Of a stretch of DNA of 64,000 bases, positions 1-8,847 are shown one piece after another (within the stretch, counting starts at the first letter, position 1; the number at the start of each line of letters is the position of its first letter). Below the pieces are notes generated by a model. It was given only the letters and a program-made list of their open reading frames with translations, had not been told where the DNA came from and did not search any database. The position numbers and the translations under genes are program-made. Origin of the DNA: a bacterium (lineage in GTDB: Bacteria; Actinomycetota; Acidimicrobiia; Acidimicrobiales; Bin134); the NCBI GenBank assembly GCA_026705465.1, contig JAPPAP010000019.1, positions 62,001-126,000 of the forward strand, in the 5' to 3' direction.

Positions 1-1095
1 CCCGGCCTCAAGGGACTGATCGTGGCCGATACGGAGGTGGGCTCAGTTCGCGGGAATGAGGGGTGGTACCACTATCGAGGTCACAGCGCTGCCGCTTTGG
101 CTCGTGATCACTCCTTCGAGGCGGTGGCCCACCTGCTCTTGAACGGCTCTCTTCCGGATGGGGCCACCGAGGAGGAGTTTCGGGCCGAGTTGGCTACCTC
201 CCGTCGTCTGACCCCGGAAACGGCAGCGTTGGTCGCTTCTCTGGCCCGTACCGACCTGCCCCCGATGTCTGTTCTGCGCAGTGTGTTGGGGGTGGTTGTC
301 GATCCCCGCCCCACCCTCGACCTCGATCAATTGGAGCGGCGGGCCGCGGTCATCCGAGCCATCGGCATTACCCCCACCGTGCTGGCTGCGGTCAACCGAA
401 TCCGCTCGGGATCGGAGCCAGTGTCCCCCGACGAGTCGCTGACCCACAGCGCCGACTACCTGCGCATGACCTTGGGCGAGACGCCATTACCCGAGCATGC
501 CCGGGCGGTGGAGACCTATCTGTGCCTCACCGCCGACCACGGGTTCAACGCCTCCACGTTCACCGCCCGGGTCATTACCAGCACCGGCACCGACGTAGCC
601 GGAGCAATGGGCGGAGCTTTGGCCGCCTTGGCCGGCCCGCTGCACGGCGGCGCTCCTGGCCGGGTGCTGGACATGCTGCACGCCATCGGCCATCCCGACA
701 ACGCGGTTCCCTGGGTTGCCGCCGAGCTCGACGCTGGCGGCAAGATCATGGGGTTCGGCCACGCCGTCTACCGGGCGGCCGATCCACGCTCTGAGGCGTT
801 GAAGGCTGTCGCCGTTGAGCTGGGCGGCGAGCTGGTGGACCGGGCCCTCGACATCGAAAGCCGCATCCTGGCCTACCTAGCCGAGTGGAAGCCCAACGCG
901 GTAATCGTCACCAACGTGGAGTTCTACGCCGGCGTTGTGCTCCACCTGGCCGGACTGCCCCAAGAGGCCTTCACCCCCACCTTCACCACCAGCCGGGTCG
1001 TCGGCTGGGGTGCCCACCTGCTGGAGCAGGCGGCCAACAACAAGATCATGCGCCCCAGCGCCCGCTACACCGGGCCACTGCACAATTCCAACTAG
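1..1095 (+). CDS. Citrate synthase (5'-truncated by the window edge)
   Basis: This enzyme condenses acetyl-CoA (or propionyl-CoA in methylcitrate synthases) with oxaloacetate at the entry to the TCA cycle. The reading frame is open to base 1 and starts PGLKGLIVADTEVG, the usual N-terminal strand of the family, so the real start is upstream. A GTG at 22 lies inside the conserved part and is unlikely to be the start. Family landmarks are PLHGGAPGR (about 637-663), GFGHAVY with the catalytic His (751-771), and the C-terminal TSRVVGWGAHLLEQ. The catalytic Asp of the usual NVDF motif is Glu here (codon 919-921, NVEFYAG). The short length (about 364 visible residues) fits the type I/CitA-like group. 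The methylmalonyl-CoA mutase genes lie next to it on the opposite strand, so a propionate link is possible but unproven. Confidence 0.9.
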   Translation, partial: PGLKGLIVADTEVGSVRGNEGWYHYRGHSAAALARDHSFEAVAHLLLNGSLPDGATEEEFRAELATSRRLTPETAALVASLARTDLPPMSVLRSVLGVVVDPRPTLDLDQLERRAAVIRAIGITPTVLAAVNRIRSGSEPVSPDESLTHSADYLRMTLGETPLPEHARAVETYLCLTADHGFNASTFTARVITSTGTDVAGAMGGALAALAGPLHGGAPGRVLDMLHAIGHPDNAVPWVAAELDAGGKIMGFGHAVYRAADPRSEALKAVAVELGGELVDRALDIESRILAYLAEWKPNAVIVTNVEFYAGVVLHLAGLPQEAFTPTFTTSRVVGWGAHLLEQAANNKIMRPSARYTGPLHNSN

Positions 1096-1121
1096 GACCC
1101 GCCGCCCGGAAAAGAATTCAG

Positions 1122-2102
1122 TTAACTGTCAAAAGCCTCAAGTATCTGGTCCGCCGCGGCCGCAGGGGCGGTCTGACCAGCCGCTACTTGCTGCTCTAGC
1201 TGAGCAGCCAGATCGCCAACGGCTGGCGAGGCCTGAAGACGATCTCGCAGGCGATCTTCCACCATCGCCCACATCCACCGAACTTGTTGATCGGCTCGTT
1301 GGCCAGCGAGTTCACCTGAGTCAGCCAGCACTTTGAAATAACCCAGGATGTGGTCCCACACCTGGTCGAGGCCGACTCCCTCGATGGCACTGACCGCCAG
1401 CACCGGGGGAACCCAGTGAGGATTGTCCGGAGCAGTCATGGCCAGCGCAGCCCGGTAATCCCGCACTGCCCGCTGGGCGGCGATCTCGTTGCCGCCGTCG
1501 GCCTTGTTCACCACCAGAGCGTCGGCCAGCTCCAACACCCCCTTCTTGATGCCCTGAAGCTCGTCGCCGGCACCGGGCAGCATCATCACCAAGAAGAAAT
1601 CCACCATGTCGGCCACCGCGGTCTCCGACTGGCCGACTCCCACCGTCTCCACCAGCACCACGTCGAACCCGCCCGCCTCCACCACGGTCATGGTCTCCCT
1701 GGTGGTGCGAGTGACCCCGCCCAGCGAACCGGAGGACGGCGACGGGCGGATGTAGGCGGCATCGTCGATGGCCAGGTTGGGCATCCGGGTCTTGTCGCCG
1801 AGGATGCTTCCCCCCGACACCGACGAAGACGGGTCTACCGCCAACACCGCTACCCGGTGATCCTGCGAGGTGAGGTAGGTGCCCAACGCGTCGATGAAGG
1901 TGGACTTCCCCACCCCTGGCACCCCGGTGATCCCTATTCGCCGAGCACCTCCGGTGTGGGGCAGTAGCCGCTGAAGAAGCTCGGTAGCCGACGCCCGATC
2001 GTCAGACTTGGTGCTCTCCACCAAAGTGACCGCTCGGCCCAGCCAGGTGCGGTCGGCGGCCAGCACCCCCTCGACACAGGCGTCGAGACTGAAATCCATC
2101 AC
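1122..2102 (-). CDS. meaB: Methylmalonyl-CoA mutase-associated GTPase MeaB
   Basis: This is a G3E-family GTPase chaperone that gates adenosylcobalamin loading and protects methylmalonyl-CoA mutase from inactivation. The 326-residue protein has a P-loop (GVPGVGKST, residues 60-68), a switch region ETVGVGQSE (152-160) and the guanine-specificity motif NKAD (199-202), all in MeaB order. It is the third gene of a minus-strand operon after mutA and mutB, 56 bp downstream of mutB, which fits its role. An AGGAAG ribosome site precedes the GTG at 2102 and the ATG at 2099; either could be the start, so the N-terminus is uncertain by one residue. Confidence 0.95.
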   Translation of the reverse strand: MMDFSLDACVEGVLAADRTWLGRAVTLVESTKSDDRASATELLQRLLPHTGGARRIGITGVPGVGKSTFIDALGTYLTSQDHRVAVLAVDPSSSVSGGSILGDKTRMPNLAIDDAAYIRPSPSSGSLGGVTRTTRETMTVVEAGGFDVVLVETVGVGQSETAVADMVDFFLVMMLPGAGDELQGIKKGVLELADALVVNKADGGNEIAAQRAVRDYRAALAMTAPDNPHWVPPVLAVSAIEGVGLDQVWDHILGYFKVLADSGELAGQRADQQVRWMWAMVEDRLRDRLQASPAVGDLAAQLEQQVAAGQTAPAAAADQILEAFDS

Positions 2103-2158
2103 CGACTTCCTGACGGTGAACGATAAGGTCGATCAGGGGCCATCAGTGTCGAGGTCGA

Positions 2159-4357
2159 TCACTTGCGGTCGTCCAAAGCGGCCAGCAACTCCAGTGCCGC
2201 GTCGGCGATCACCGTACCCGGGCCAAAGATGGCCTCAGCCCCCGCCGCCCGCAACTGGTCGTGGTCGCTGAGCGGAATGACCCCGCCGACCACAATCATG
2301 ATGTCGGCCCGCCCCAGTTGCTTCAACTCGGCCCGCAGCTCGGGCACCAGGGTCATGTGCCCGGCAGCCAACGACGATGCTCCCACGATGTGGACGTCAG
2401 CCTCTACCGCCTGACGGGCCACCTCGGCTGGGGTTTGGAACAGTGGCCCGACATCCACGTCGAAGCCGAGGTCGGCAAACGCAGTGGCGATCACCTTCTG
2501 GCCCCGGTCGTGGCCGTCTTGGCCCATCTTGGCCACCAGAATCCGGGGCCGACGCCCAGTTCGAGACGCAAAACCAGCTACTGCTTCCCGCACTTCGCCA
2601 GTGCCGCTGCCGTTGCCGTCGCTCTGTCCCATCTCTGATTGGTACACCCCGGAGATTGTGCGAATCCGGGGCGCATGGCGACCATACACCTTTTCCAGCG
2701 CGTCGCTGATCTCTCCCACCGTGGCCCGGGCCCGAGCAGCGTCCACGGCCAGAGCCAGCAAATTGGAGCCCGTACTGCCTACAGGACGGTCGGCACCCGC
2801 AGTCAGCGCGTCCAAGGCACGACCGCAAGCGTCGTTGTCCCGGTCGGCCCGCAGCCGCTCGAGCCGGGCGATCTGTGAGGCCCGTACTTCGGCGTTGTCC
2901 ACTTTCAACACCTCGATGGGCTCGTCGCCCTCCACCTGATAGCGGTTCACACCAACCACCGTTTGAGCGCCGGAGTCGATGCGAGCCTGGGTGCGAGCCG
3001 CCGCCTCCTCGATGCGCATCTTGGGCAGCCCAGCCTCGATGGCCTCGGCCATGCCGCCCGCAGCCTCGACCTCGCTGATGTGCTCCCACGCCCGTTGGGC
3101 CAGGTCATGGGTGAGGCGCTCCACGTAGTACGAGCCGCCCCAAGGATCGGCCACCCGGCACGTCCCCGACTCCTGCTGCAACAAAAGCTGGGTGTTCCGG
3201 GCAATCCGGGCCGAGAAGTCAGTGGGCAGGGCTAAGGCCTCGTCCAAGGCGTTGGTGTGCAACGACTGGGTATGGCCCTGGGTGGCGGCCATGGCCTCGA
3301 TGGTGGTGCGGACAACATTGTTGAAGACGTCTTGGGCGGTGAGGCTCCACCCGGAGGTCTGGCTGTGAGTGCGCAGAGACAGCGACCGGGGGTTGGACGG
3401 GTTGAACGGGCGCATCAGCTTGGCCCACAGCAGGCGAGCGGCTCGCAGCTTGGCCACCTCCATGAAGAAGTTCATCCCGATGCACCAGAAGAAGCTGAGC
3501 CGGGGAGCGAAGGCATCGATGTCCAACCCCGAGTCCAAGCCGGCCCGCACATACTCCACCCCGTCGGCCAGGGTGTAGGCCAACTCCAAGTCAAGGGTGG
3601 CTCCGGCCTCTTGCATGTGATAGCCGGAGATGGAGATGGAGTTGAATTTCGGCATGTTGGCCGAGGTGTAGGCGAAGATGTCGGAGATGATCCGCATCGA
3701 TGGGGCCGGCGGGTAGATGAAGGTGTTGCGGACCATGAACTCCTTGAGAATGTCGTTCTGAATGGTCCCGGCCAGCTTCTCCGGCGGTACCCCCTGCTCT
3801 TCGCCGGCCACGATGTACATAGCCATGATCGGCAGAACTGCGCCGTTCATGGTCATCGAAACGGTCATCTGATCGAGCGGAATCCCATCGAACAGGATCT
3901 GCGTGTCCAGAATGGAGTCGATGGCCACGCCGGCCATGCCCACGTCCCCGCTCACCCGCCCATTGTCGGAGTCGTACCCCCGGTGGGTGGCCAGGTCGAA
4001 GGCCACCGACAGTCCCTTCTGCCCCGCAGCCAGGTTGCGGCGGTAGAAGGCGTTGGAATCCTCAGCAGTGGAGAATCCGGCGTATTGGCGGATGGTCCAG
4101 GGCTGGGTGGCGTACATGGTGGCGTAGGGACCCCGCAGATAGGGCTCCAGCCCGGGGTAGGTGTCGCAGAAGTCCAGCGGTGCCCGGTCCTCGGCGGTGT
4201 ACAGCCGGCGCACGCCAAATCCCTCAGGGGTCGCCCAGGTCAGACGGTCAGGGCTCTCTCCAGTCTGTTCGGCCACCAGATCGGCCCAACTGGCGCCGTT
4301 CGTGCCTGACGACGACGCTGCGTCGAAATCCACGCCGGTGAAGTCGGGGACAGTCAC
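2159..4357 (-). CDS. mutB: Methylmalonyl-CoA mutase large (catalytic) subunit
   Basis: This subunit carries out the adenosylcobalamin-dependent isomerisation of methylmalonyl-CoA to succinyl-CoA, the last step of propionate assimilation. The 732-residue protein has the substrate-binding TIM barrel first and a C-terminal B12-binding domain. The cobalamin motif DGHDRG lies at residues 614-619, with His616 as the expected lower axial cobalt ligand. The early stretch [18 protein letters not shown] is typical of the family. The GTG start at 4357 overlaps the mutA stop by 4 bp (GTGA), so the two subunits are translationally coupled. Length and domain order are normal. Confidence 0.97.
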   Translation of the reverse strand: MTVPDFTGVDFDAASSSGTNGASWADLVAEQTGESPDRLTWATPEGFGVRRLYTAEDRAPLDFCDTYPGLEPYLRGPYATMYATQPWTIRQYAGFSTAEDSNAFYRRNLAAGQKGLSVAFDLATHRGYDSDNGRVSGDVGMAGVAIDSILDTQILFDGIPLDQMTVSMTMNGAVLPIMAMYIVAGEEQGVPPEKLAGTIQNDILKEFMVRNTFIYPPAPSMRIISDIFAYTSANMPKFNSISISGYHMQEAGATLDLELAYTLADGVEYVRAGLDSGLDIDAFAPRLSFFWCIGMNFFMEVAKLRAARLLWAKLMRPFNPSNPRSLSLRTHSQTSGWSLTAQDVFNNVVRTTIEAMAATQGHTQSLHTNALDEALALPTDFSARIARNTQLLLQQESGTCRVADPWGGSYYVERLTHDLAQRAWEHISEVEAAGGMAEAIEAGLPKMRIEEAAARTQARIDSGAQTVVGVNRYQVEGDEPIEVLKVDNAEVRASQIARLERLRADRDNDACGRALDALTAGADRPVGSTGSNLLALAVDAARARATVGEISDALEKVYGRHAPRIRTISGVYQSEMGQSDGNGSGTGEVREAVAGFASRTGRRPRILVAKMGQDGHDRGQKVIATAFADLGFDVDVGPLFQTPAEVARQAVEADVHIVGASSLAAGHMTLVPELRAELKQLGRADIMIVVGGVIPLSDHDQLRAAGAEAIFGPGTVIADAALELLAALDDRK

Positions 4358-6057
4358 AGGCCCAGCCTTGCGTGAAGGGCTTGCAGGGCGGCCACGGCAT
4401 CACATCCAAGGTGGATGTAGGCGTCTGCCCCCCACCGCTCATCGGGACGACCAGCCAGCACTACGTATTCGCATCCGGCCTCTTTCAGCGCGGCCACCGT
4501 CGAAGCGGCGCACTCTTGGTACACATCGTCGGAGGAACAGATCACGGCTATTGGCGAGCCCGACGACGACCAAGCCGCGGCCGCTTCGGCCGGAGTGTCA
4601 AAGCCGCCATTGCCCAAAGAGCGGATTCCTCCTGCGGCCAACAGGTTCGCGGCAAACGCCGCCCGCGCCGTATGTACCGCCATGGGGCCGAGGTTGGCCA
4701 AGAAAGCAGTCGGACGTAACGGGCTGGCCTCAGCGGCATCCCGCAATGCCTCGAACGGTTCGGCCAGGCGGCGCAGTTCGGACTCTGGCGCCACCGGCAA
4801 CCGATCCACCGCCTCCTCATCGATATCGGGGAACTCGCTCACCCCGGTAAGGGGCAAGCGGCGGGTGGCCACGTCCTGGCTGCGGGCCTCATGGGTCGCT
4901 TCGATGCGCTCGGCCAGGCCTGCTCCCGCCTCCAGTTCTTGGAACAGCCCCCACGCGGTCCCTGCCAGCGCGTCAGTGAGCGATTCCACGTAGTAGGAGC
5001 CGCCGGAGGGGTCGATCACCTGATGGATGTGGGATTCCTCTCGCAGCAGGAGTTGGGTGTTGCGAGCGATACGCAGCCCAAGTTGATCTGGGACGCCGAT
5101 AGCCGCGTCGAACGGGCTGACGGTAATGGCATCGGCGCCGCCCACCGCAGCGGCGAAACAGGCCACCGTGGTGCGGATCATGTTCACATACGGGTCACGA
5201 CGGCTCATCATGGCGCCAGAGGTAACCGCGTGCTGCCGTTGCGGGGATGGCTCAATACCGCACACCTGCGTCACCCGAGCCCACAGGCGGCGTGCAGCCC
5301 GGAATTTGGCGATGGTCAAGAACTGATCCACACCGGCTGCGTAGCGGAATTCCAGTCTGTCGGCCGCCAAGGCCAGATCGATCCCCGCCTGTTCACAGGC
5401 CCGCAAGTAGGCCACTCCGTCGGCAAGCGATCCGGCTAGCTCCTGGGCTTCGGTGGCACCCTGATCAGCCAGCCGGGCCCCGTTGACAACCGCGACCAGC
5501 ACGTCGCGGTAGTTCCGGTTCAAAGTGTTGGCCACTGCCTCGGCTACCGCTGGATCCCGGGGGTCGATCCCAAAGCCGCCGAGAGCCTCGTCTCTGGCCA
5601 CTCCCCTGCTGTCCCACAGACTGACCAAGTGCCAAATGGCGGCCTCGCTCCCCGGCGCCAACATGATCGGCACCGTTGCGGGAACGCCTTCGAGCAGTTC
5701 TTCAAGTTCTTCCAAGCTGGTCTCGCCGTCGATGTGGAGCTCTATGGCATCAGCTCCCCCACCCAAGTCGGCCAGCACAGCCTGGTTGCCGGTAGCACGG
5801 CTGTGGGCCTGGCGTACCTGCCACGCGCCGCCCACAACCCTGCTGCCTCGGGTGAACGGCGCCATGCCCGGCAGGCTGGGGTCGCCGGCGTGGTCGGCTC
5901 CGGTATAGAGCGGTTGAATGCCGACACCGTCATAGGTCTTGTGAACGAGTTTCTTGTCGAACGGCGCCCCTCTCAGCACCTGCTCAACCAGCTCCATCCA
6001 CTGGTCTCGCCCGGCCAGGTCGAAGTCGTCGGCCAGACTCATCACGGCATCGCTCAC
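4354..6057 (-). CDS. mutA: Methylmalonyl-CoA mutase small subunit
   Basis: This is the non-catalytic partner of MutB in the heterodimeric mutase. The 567-residue protein follows the mutase fold: an N-terminal barrel with [16 protein letters not shown], then a B12-like C-terminal domain. The DxHxxG cobalamin motif is absent from that C-terminal domain, as expected for the small subunit. It is the first gene of the mutA-mutB-meaB operon. The GTG at 6057 has AAGGG directly upstream, spaced too closely to be ideal. ATG 6042 (MSLADDF) is an alternative start, so the N-terminus is uncertain by up to five residues. Confidence 0.95.
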   Translation of the reverse strand: MSDAVMSLADDFDLAGRDQWMELVEQVLRGAPFDKKLVHKTYDGVGIQPLYTGADHAGDPSLPGMAPFTRGSRVVGGAWQVRQAHSRATGNQAVLADLGGGADAIELHIDGETSLEELEELLEGVPATVPIMLAPGSEAAIWHLVSLWDSRGVARDEALGGFGIDPRDPAVAEAVANTLNRNYRDVLVAVVNGARLADQGATEAQELAGSLADGVAYLRACEQAGIDLALAADRLEFRYAAGVDQFLTIAKFRAARRLWARVTQVCGIEPSPQRQHAVTSGAMMSRRDPYVNMIRTTVACFAAAVGGADAITVSPFDAAIGVPDQLGLRIARNTQLLLREESHIHQVIDPSGGSYYVESLTDALAGTAWGLFQELEAGAGLAERIEATHEARSQDVATRRLPLTGVSEFPDIDEEAVDRLPVAPESELRRLAEPFEALRDAAEASPLRPTAFLANLGPMAVHTARAAFAANLLAAGGIRSLGNGGFDTPAEAAAAWSSSGSPIAVICSSDDVYQECAASTVAALKEAGCEYVVLAGRPDERWGADAYIHLGCDAVAALQALHARLGL

Positions 6058-6147
6058 ACCCTTGATGGTACGTCCTGCCCTCGTGGATTCCCGCCTTGGA
6101 AAAAGACCTACTCAGCCATTGGCAGGCGCAACTTGTGACCGAATACC

Positions 6148-6177
6148 GGAGAGGGCGAAAATCAAGGCACCCTCTCC
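6148..6177. promoter_or_regulatory. Inverted repeat between mutA and the amidohydrolase operon
   Basis: The arms GGAGAGGG (6148-6155) and CCCTCTCC (6170-6177) are perfect complements separated by 14 nt. They lie in the 157-bp gap between the divergent starts at 6057 and 6215. The hairpin lies about 40 bp upstream of the 6215 start and has no T-run, so it is more likely an operator or a leader hairpin than a terminator. No B12-box or other cobalamin riboswitch sequence was recognised in this gap, although a B12 enzyme operon starts here. Confidence 0.35.
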
Positions 6178-6214
6178 CCCGCCTGAAACCCACTCAATCT
6201 GACGAGGTAGCAAC

Positions 6215-7417
6215 ATGGCAGACCTGCCGTTCAAGGTGTTCGACGCCGACAACCACTACTACGAAGCCACAGACGCATTCATCCGCCACATCGACCCGGC
6301 GATGAAGAAGCGCTGCATGCAATGGGCCAACATCGACGGCAAGCAGCGCTTGCTGGTGGCGGGAAAGATCAACCGGTTCATCCCCAATCCCACCTTCGAC
6401 CCGGTCTCCAAGCCGGGCGCGCTTCAGGACTTCTTCCGGGGCCGCAACAAGGACGGTGTGGATGTGAAGACCATGTTCGGCGAACTCGATCCCATCTCCG
6501 AGCGCCCTGAGTACCGCGACCGCGACAAGCGCCTGGAACTCATGGACGCCCAGAACGTCGAGGCGGCCCTGTTCTTCCCCACCTTGGGAGTGGGCATGGA
6601 GCAGTCGCTGCGCCACGACCCACCGGCAGTGGTGGCGGCCTTTACCGCATTCAATCGGTGGCTGGCTGAAGACTGGGGTTTCGCCTACCAAGAGCGGATC
6701 TTCGCCGCTCCGGTGATCTCGATGATCGATGTGGACTGGGCCGTTTCCGAGGTGGAATGGGCTTTGGCCAACGACGCTCGCATGGTGGTTATGGTCCCCG
6801 GACCCGTGCCCACCACCGATGGCGGAAGCCGTTCACCGGGCATGCCCGAGTACGACCCGGTGTGGGCCCGCATTGCCGAGGCCGGCATCACCGTGGGCAT
6901 GCACGGAGGCGACGGCGGCTTGCACGAATACAACGAGATGTGGGAGCCCACTGAGGACTTCCAGTCGTTCCGCACGTCAACGTTCAAGCAGATCACCGGC
7001 CACGACCGTCAGATCTTCGACACGATGGCCGCCATGGTGTGCCACGGGCTGTACGACCGCCACCCCAACCTCCGGATTGCCTGCATCGAGAACGGGGGCA
7101 TGTTCGCTCCCCGCTTGGTAGAGGAGCTCAAGATTGCCTACGGCAAGATGCCCCAGGAATTCCGCACCGACCCAGTTGACCAGTTCTTGAACCATGTGTG
7201 GGTATCGCCCTACTACGAGGACGACATCGACCTCATCAAAGAGACGATTGGCGCCGACCACATGCTGTTCGGCTCCGACTACCCCCACGCTGAGGGATTG
7301 GAAGTGCCCACCGACTTCATCTACGACATCCCCAATTTCACCGATGCCGAGGCCAAGGCCATGATGCGGGACAACGCGTGGGACGTGATCACCCCTCGCT
7401 CCGCGCTAGCCGCCTGA
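6215..7417 (+). CDS. Amidohydrolase family protein (Amidohydro_2 / ACMSD-like)
   Basis: This is a 400-residue TIM-barrel protein of the amidohydrolase 2 group, which includes metal-dependent hydrolases and decarboxylases. The N-terminus reads FDADNHYYE, the variant of the metal-binding strand common in actinobacterial members. Further motifs are a central MHGGDGG, CIENGG, and the C-terminal LFGSDYPHAEG that carries the conserved metal-site Asp. GAGG precedes the ATG. It heads a probable operon with the 7461, 8357 and 8848 genes, with gaps of 43, 29 and 11 bp. The substrate cannot be read from sequence. It keeps more of the metal-site motifs than its neighbour at 7461, which lacks them. Confidence 0.85.
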   Translation: MADLPFKVFDADNHYYEATDAFIRHIDPAMKKRCMQWANIDGKQRLLVAGKINRFIPNPTFDPVSKPGALQDFFRGRNKDGVDVKTMFGELDPISERPEYRDRDKRLELMDAQNVEAALFFPTLGVGMEQSLRHDPPAVVAAFTAFNRWLAEDWGFAYQERIFAAPVISMIDVDWAVSEVEWALANDARMVVMVPGPVPTTDGGSRSPGMPEYDPVWARIAEAGITVGMHGGDGGLHEYNEMWEPTEDFQSFRTSTFKQITGHDRQIFDTMAAMVCHGLYDRHPNLRIACIENGGMFAPRLVEELKIAYGKMPQEFRTDPVDQFLNHVWVSPYYEDDIDLIKETIGADHMLFGSDYPHAEGLEVPTDFIYDIPNFTDAEAKAMMRDNAWDVITPRSALAA

Positions 7418-7460
7418 GCTTCGCCCACCCGACCCCCTCCAACCGAAAAGGACCAGCACT

Positions 7461-8327
7461 ATGGGCATGCCCACCGACATTCCGATCATCGACACCATGG
7501 TCGGCTTTCCCAAGCCGGATTTCTCCACCTACGACTTCATCCGAGCCCAGACCAAGGACACCCAGACGTCCGATGAGTTCGACTTCCCGGTGGAGTACAT
7601 GTTCAAGGGGGTACCCAAAGAGCTGTACGGCACCGATGACGACCCGGTTCAGGTCGTGCTCAAGGAGATGGATCGATTCAACATCGAGATGGCCCTTGTA
7701 TCCTGCGAGGACGAGACTGGCCAGCGGGCGCTGAAGGACTTCCCCGAGCGGTTCATCCCCTCCATGAACGTGGAGCCCAACGACGTGATGGGAGAGGTGC
7801 GCCGCATGGATCAGCTCCACCGGGAATGGGGCGTCAAAGCGGTAGGGGCATTCCCGGCCGGCTGCTTCCCCCAGGTGCCGATCGACGACGCCAAGTTCTA
7901 TCCGATTTATGCCAAGTGCGTAGAGCTCGACGTGCCCATCTTCGTATGCGCCGGCGTGCCTGGCCCCCGGTTCCCGTTCTCTCCCCAGCACGTAGAGCGC
8001 ATCGACCGGGTCATGTACGACTTCCCCGAGCTCACCTTCGTGACCCGCCACGGCTGTGAACCGTGGGAAGACCTGGCGGTGAAGCTCATGCTGAAGTGGC
8101 CCGGCCTGCACTACTCCACTTCGGCGTTCGCCCCCAAGCACTACCCCGAAGCCATCATCCGCTACGCCAATACCCGAGGCGCTGAAAAGGTGATCTACGC
8201 CGGCTACTTCCCCATGGGCCTGTCGCTGGAACGGATCATGACCGATATGAAAGACGTGCCCTTCCGAGACAAGGTGTGGCCGGGATTCCTACGGGAGAAC
8301 GCCCGCCGTGTTCTCAAGCTGGACTGA
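7461..8327 (+). CDS. Amidohydrolase-fold protein lacking canonical metal ligands
   Basis: This 288-residue relative of the amidohydrolase 2 group is second in the operon that starts at 6215. The first strand reads IIDTMVGFPKPD where active members have a D/H-x-H motif. The usual C-terminal GSDYP is replaced by IYAGYFPMG, losing the Asp. A central TRHGCEPW, resembling the substrate-pocket HGG/PW motif, is kept. I infer that metal binding is weakened or lost, so the protein may be a partner subunit or a metal-independent enzyme. An AAAAGGA ribosome site precedes the ATG. Function is unknown. Confidence 0.75.
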   Translation: MGMPTDIPIIDTMVGFPKPDFSTYDFIRAQTKDTQTSDEFDFPVEYMFKGVPKELYGTDDDPVQVVLKEMDRFNIEMALVSCEDETGQRALKDFPERFIPSMNVEPNDVMGEVRRMDQLHREWGVKAVGAFPAGCFPQVPIDDAKFYPIYAKCVELDVPIFVCAGVPGPRFPFSPQHVERIDRVMYDFPELTFVTRHGCEPWEDLAVKLMLKWPGLHYSTSAFAPKHYPEAIIRYANTRGAEKVIYAGYFPMGLSLERIMTDMKDVPFRDKVWPGFLRENARRVLKLD

Positions 8328-8356
8328 GCAGCGAATTTGAGCAAAGGAGACAACCT

Positions 8357-8836
8357 ATGAGCGATCAGAGAGTGGAACAAGACTGGGAGACCCCGTCGTT
8401 AGAGGAGATCCCGGTCATCACCAAGATGCATGTGGAATCCATGGAGTCGAGTGACGATCCTGCGGTGTGGAACGTGGCAGGAATGCACCATGTGATGATC
8501 CGCACCATTGGCCGTCGCTCAGGCAATGAGCACAAGGTAGCTCTGCCCTATTGGCGCGATCCCGACGGCCATCGCATCGTGGTGGCATCGTTCGCCGGGG
8601 CCGAAGCTCACCCGTCTTGGTACTTCAACCTGGCCGATAAAGATGCCAACCCCGAGCTGCTGATCACGGAGATGGGCCAGCAATTCTGGGCTGTGGCCGA
8701 CATCTGCGATGGCGATGACTACGACGCCACCTGGGACGGCTTGGTGGCCGACCGGGCCTGGTACGCCGACTACCAGGCCAAGGCCCCCCATCGGCGCATC
8801 CCCCTCGTACGGCTGGTCGAGCAGCGCCCCGCTTAG
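8357..8836 (+). CDS. Nitroreductase/deazaflavin (F420)-dependent oxidoreductase
   Basis: This is a 159-residue protein of the Ddn-like family, which uses F420H2 to reduce quinones or nitro compounds in actinobacteria. Family features are MIRTIGRRSGNEHKVAL near the N-terminus, then a split-barrel core with HPSWYFNL and an Arg-rich C-terminal RIPLVRLVE. The start is ATG 8357 because AAAGGAG sits at 8343-8349. An upstream in-frame start at 8276 would overlap the preceding gene. It lies between the amidohydrolase pair and the DegT-fold gene in the same operon, suggesting a redox step in that pathway. Confidence 0.85.
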   Translation: MSDQRVEQDWETPSLEEIPVITKMHVESMESSDDPAVWNVAGMHHVMIRTIGRRSGNEHKVALPYWRDPDGHRIVVASFAGAEAHPSWYFNLADKDANPELLITEMGQQFWAVADICDGDDYDATWDGLVADRAWYADYQAKAPHRRIPLVRLVEQRPA

Positions 8837-8847
8837 GATCAGCAGCC

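Noticed and set aside
3257-4309. Long plus-strand open frame opposite mutB
   Set aside because: Its codons mirror the methylmalonyl-CoA mutase sequence, it has no family motif, and the minus-strand gene is unambiguous.
6058-6214. Cobalamin riboswitch upstream of mutA
   Set aside because: No B12-box sequence or expected pairing was found; only a simple inverted repeat is present.
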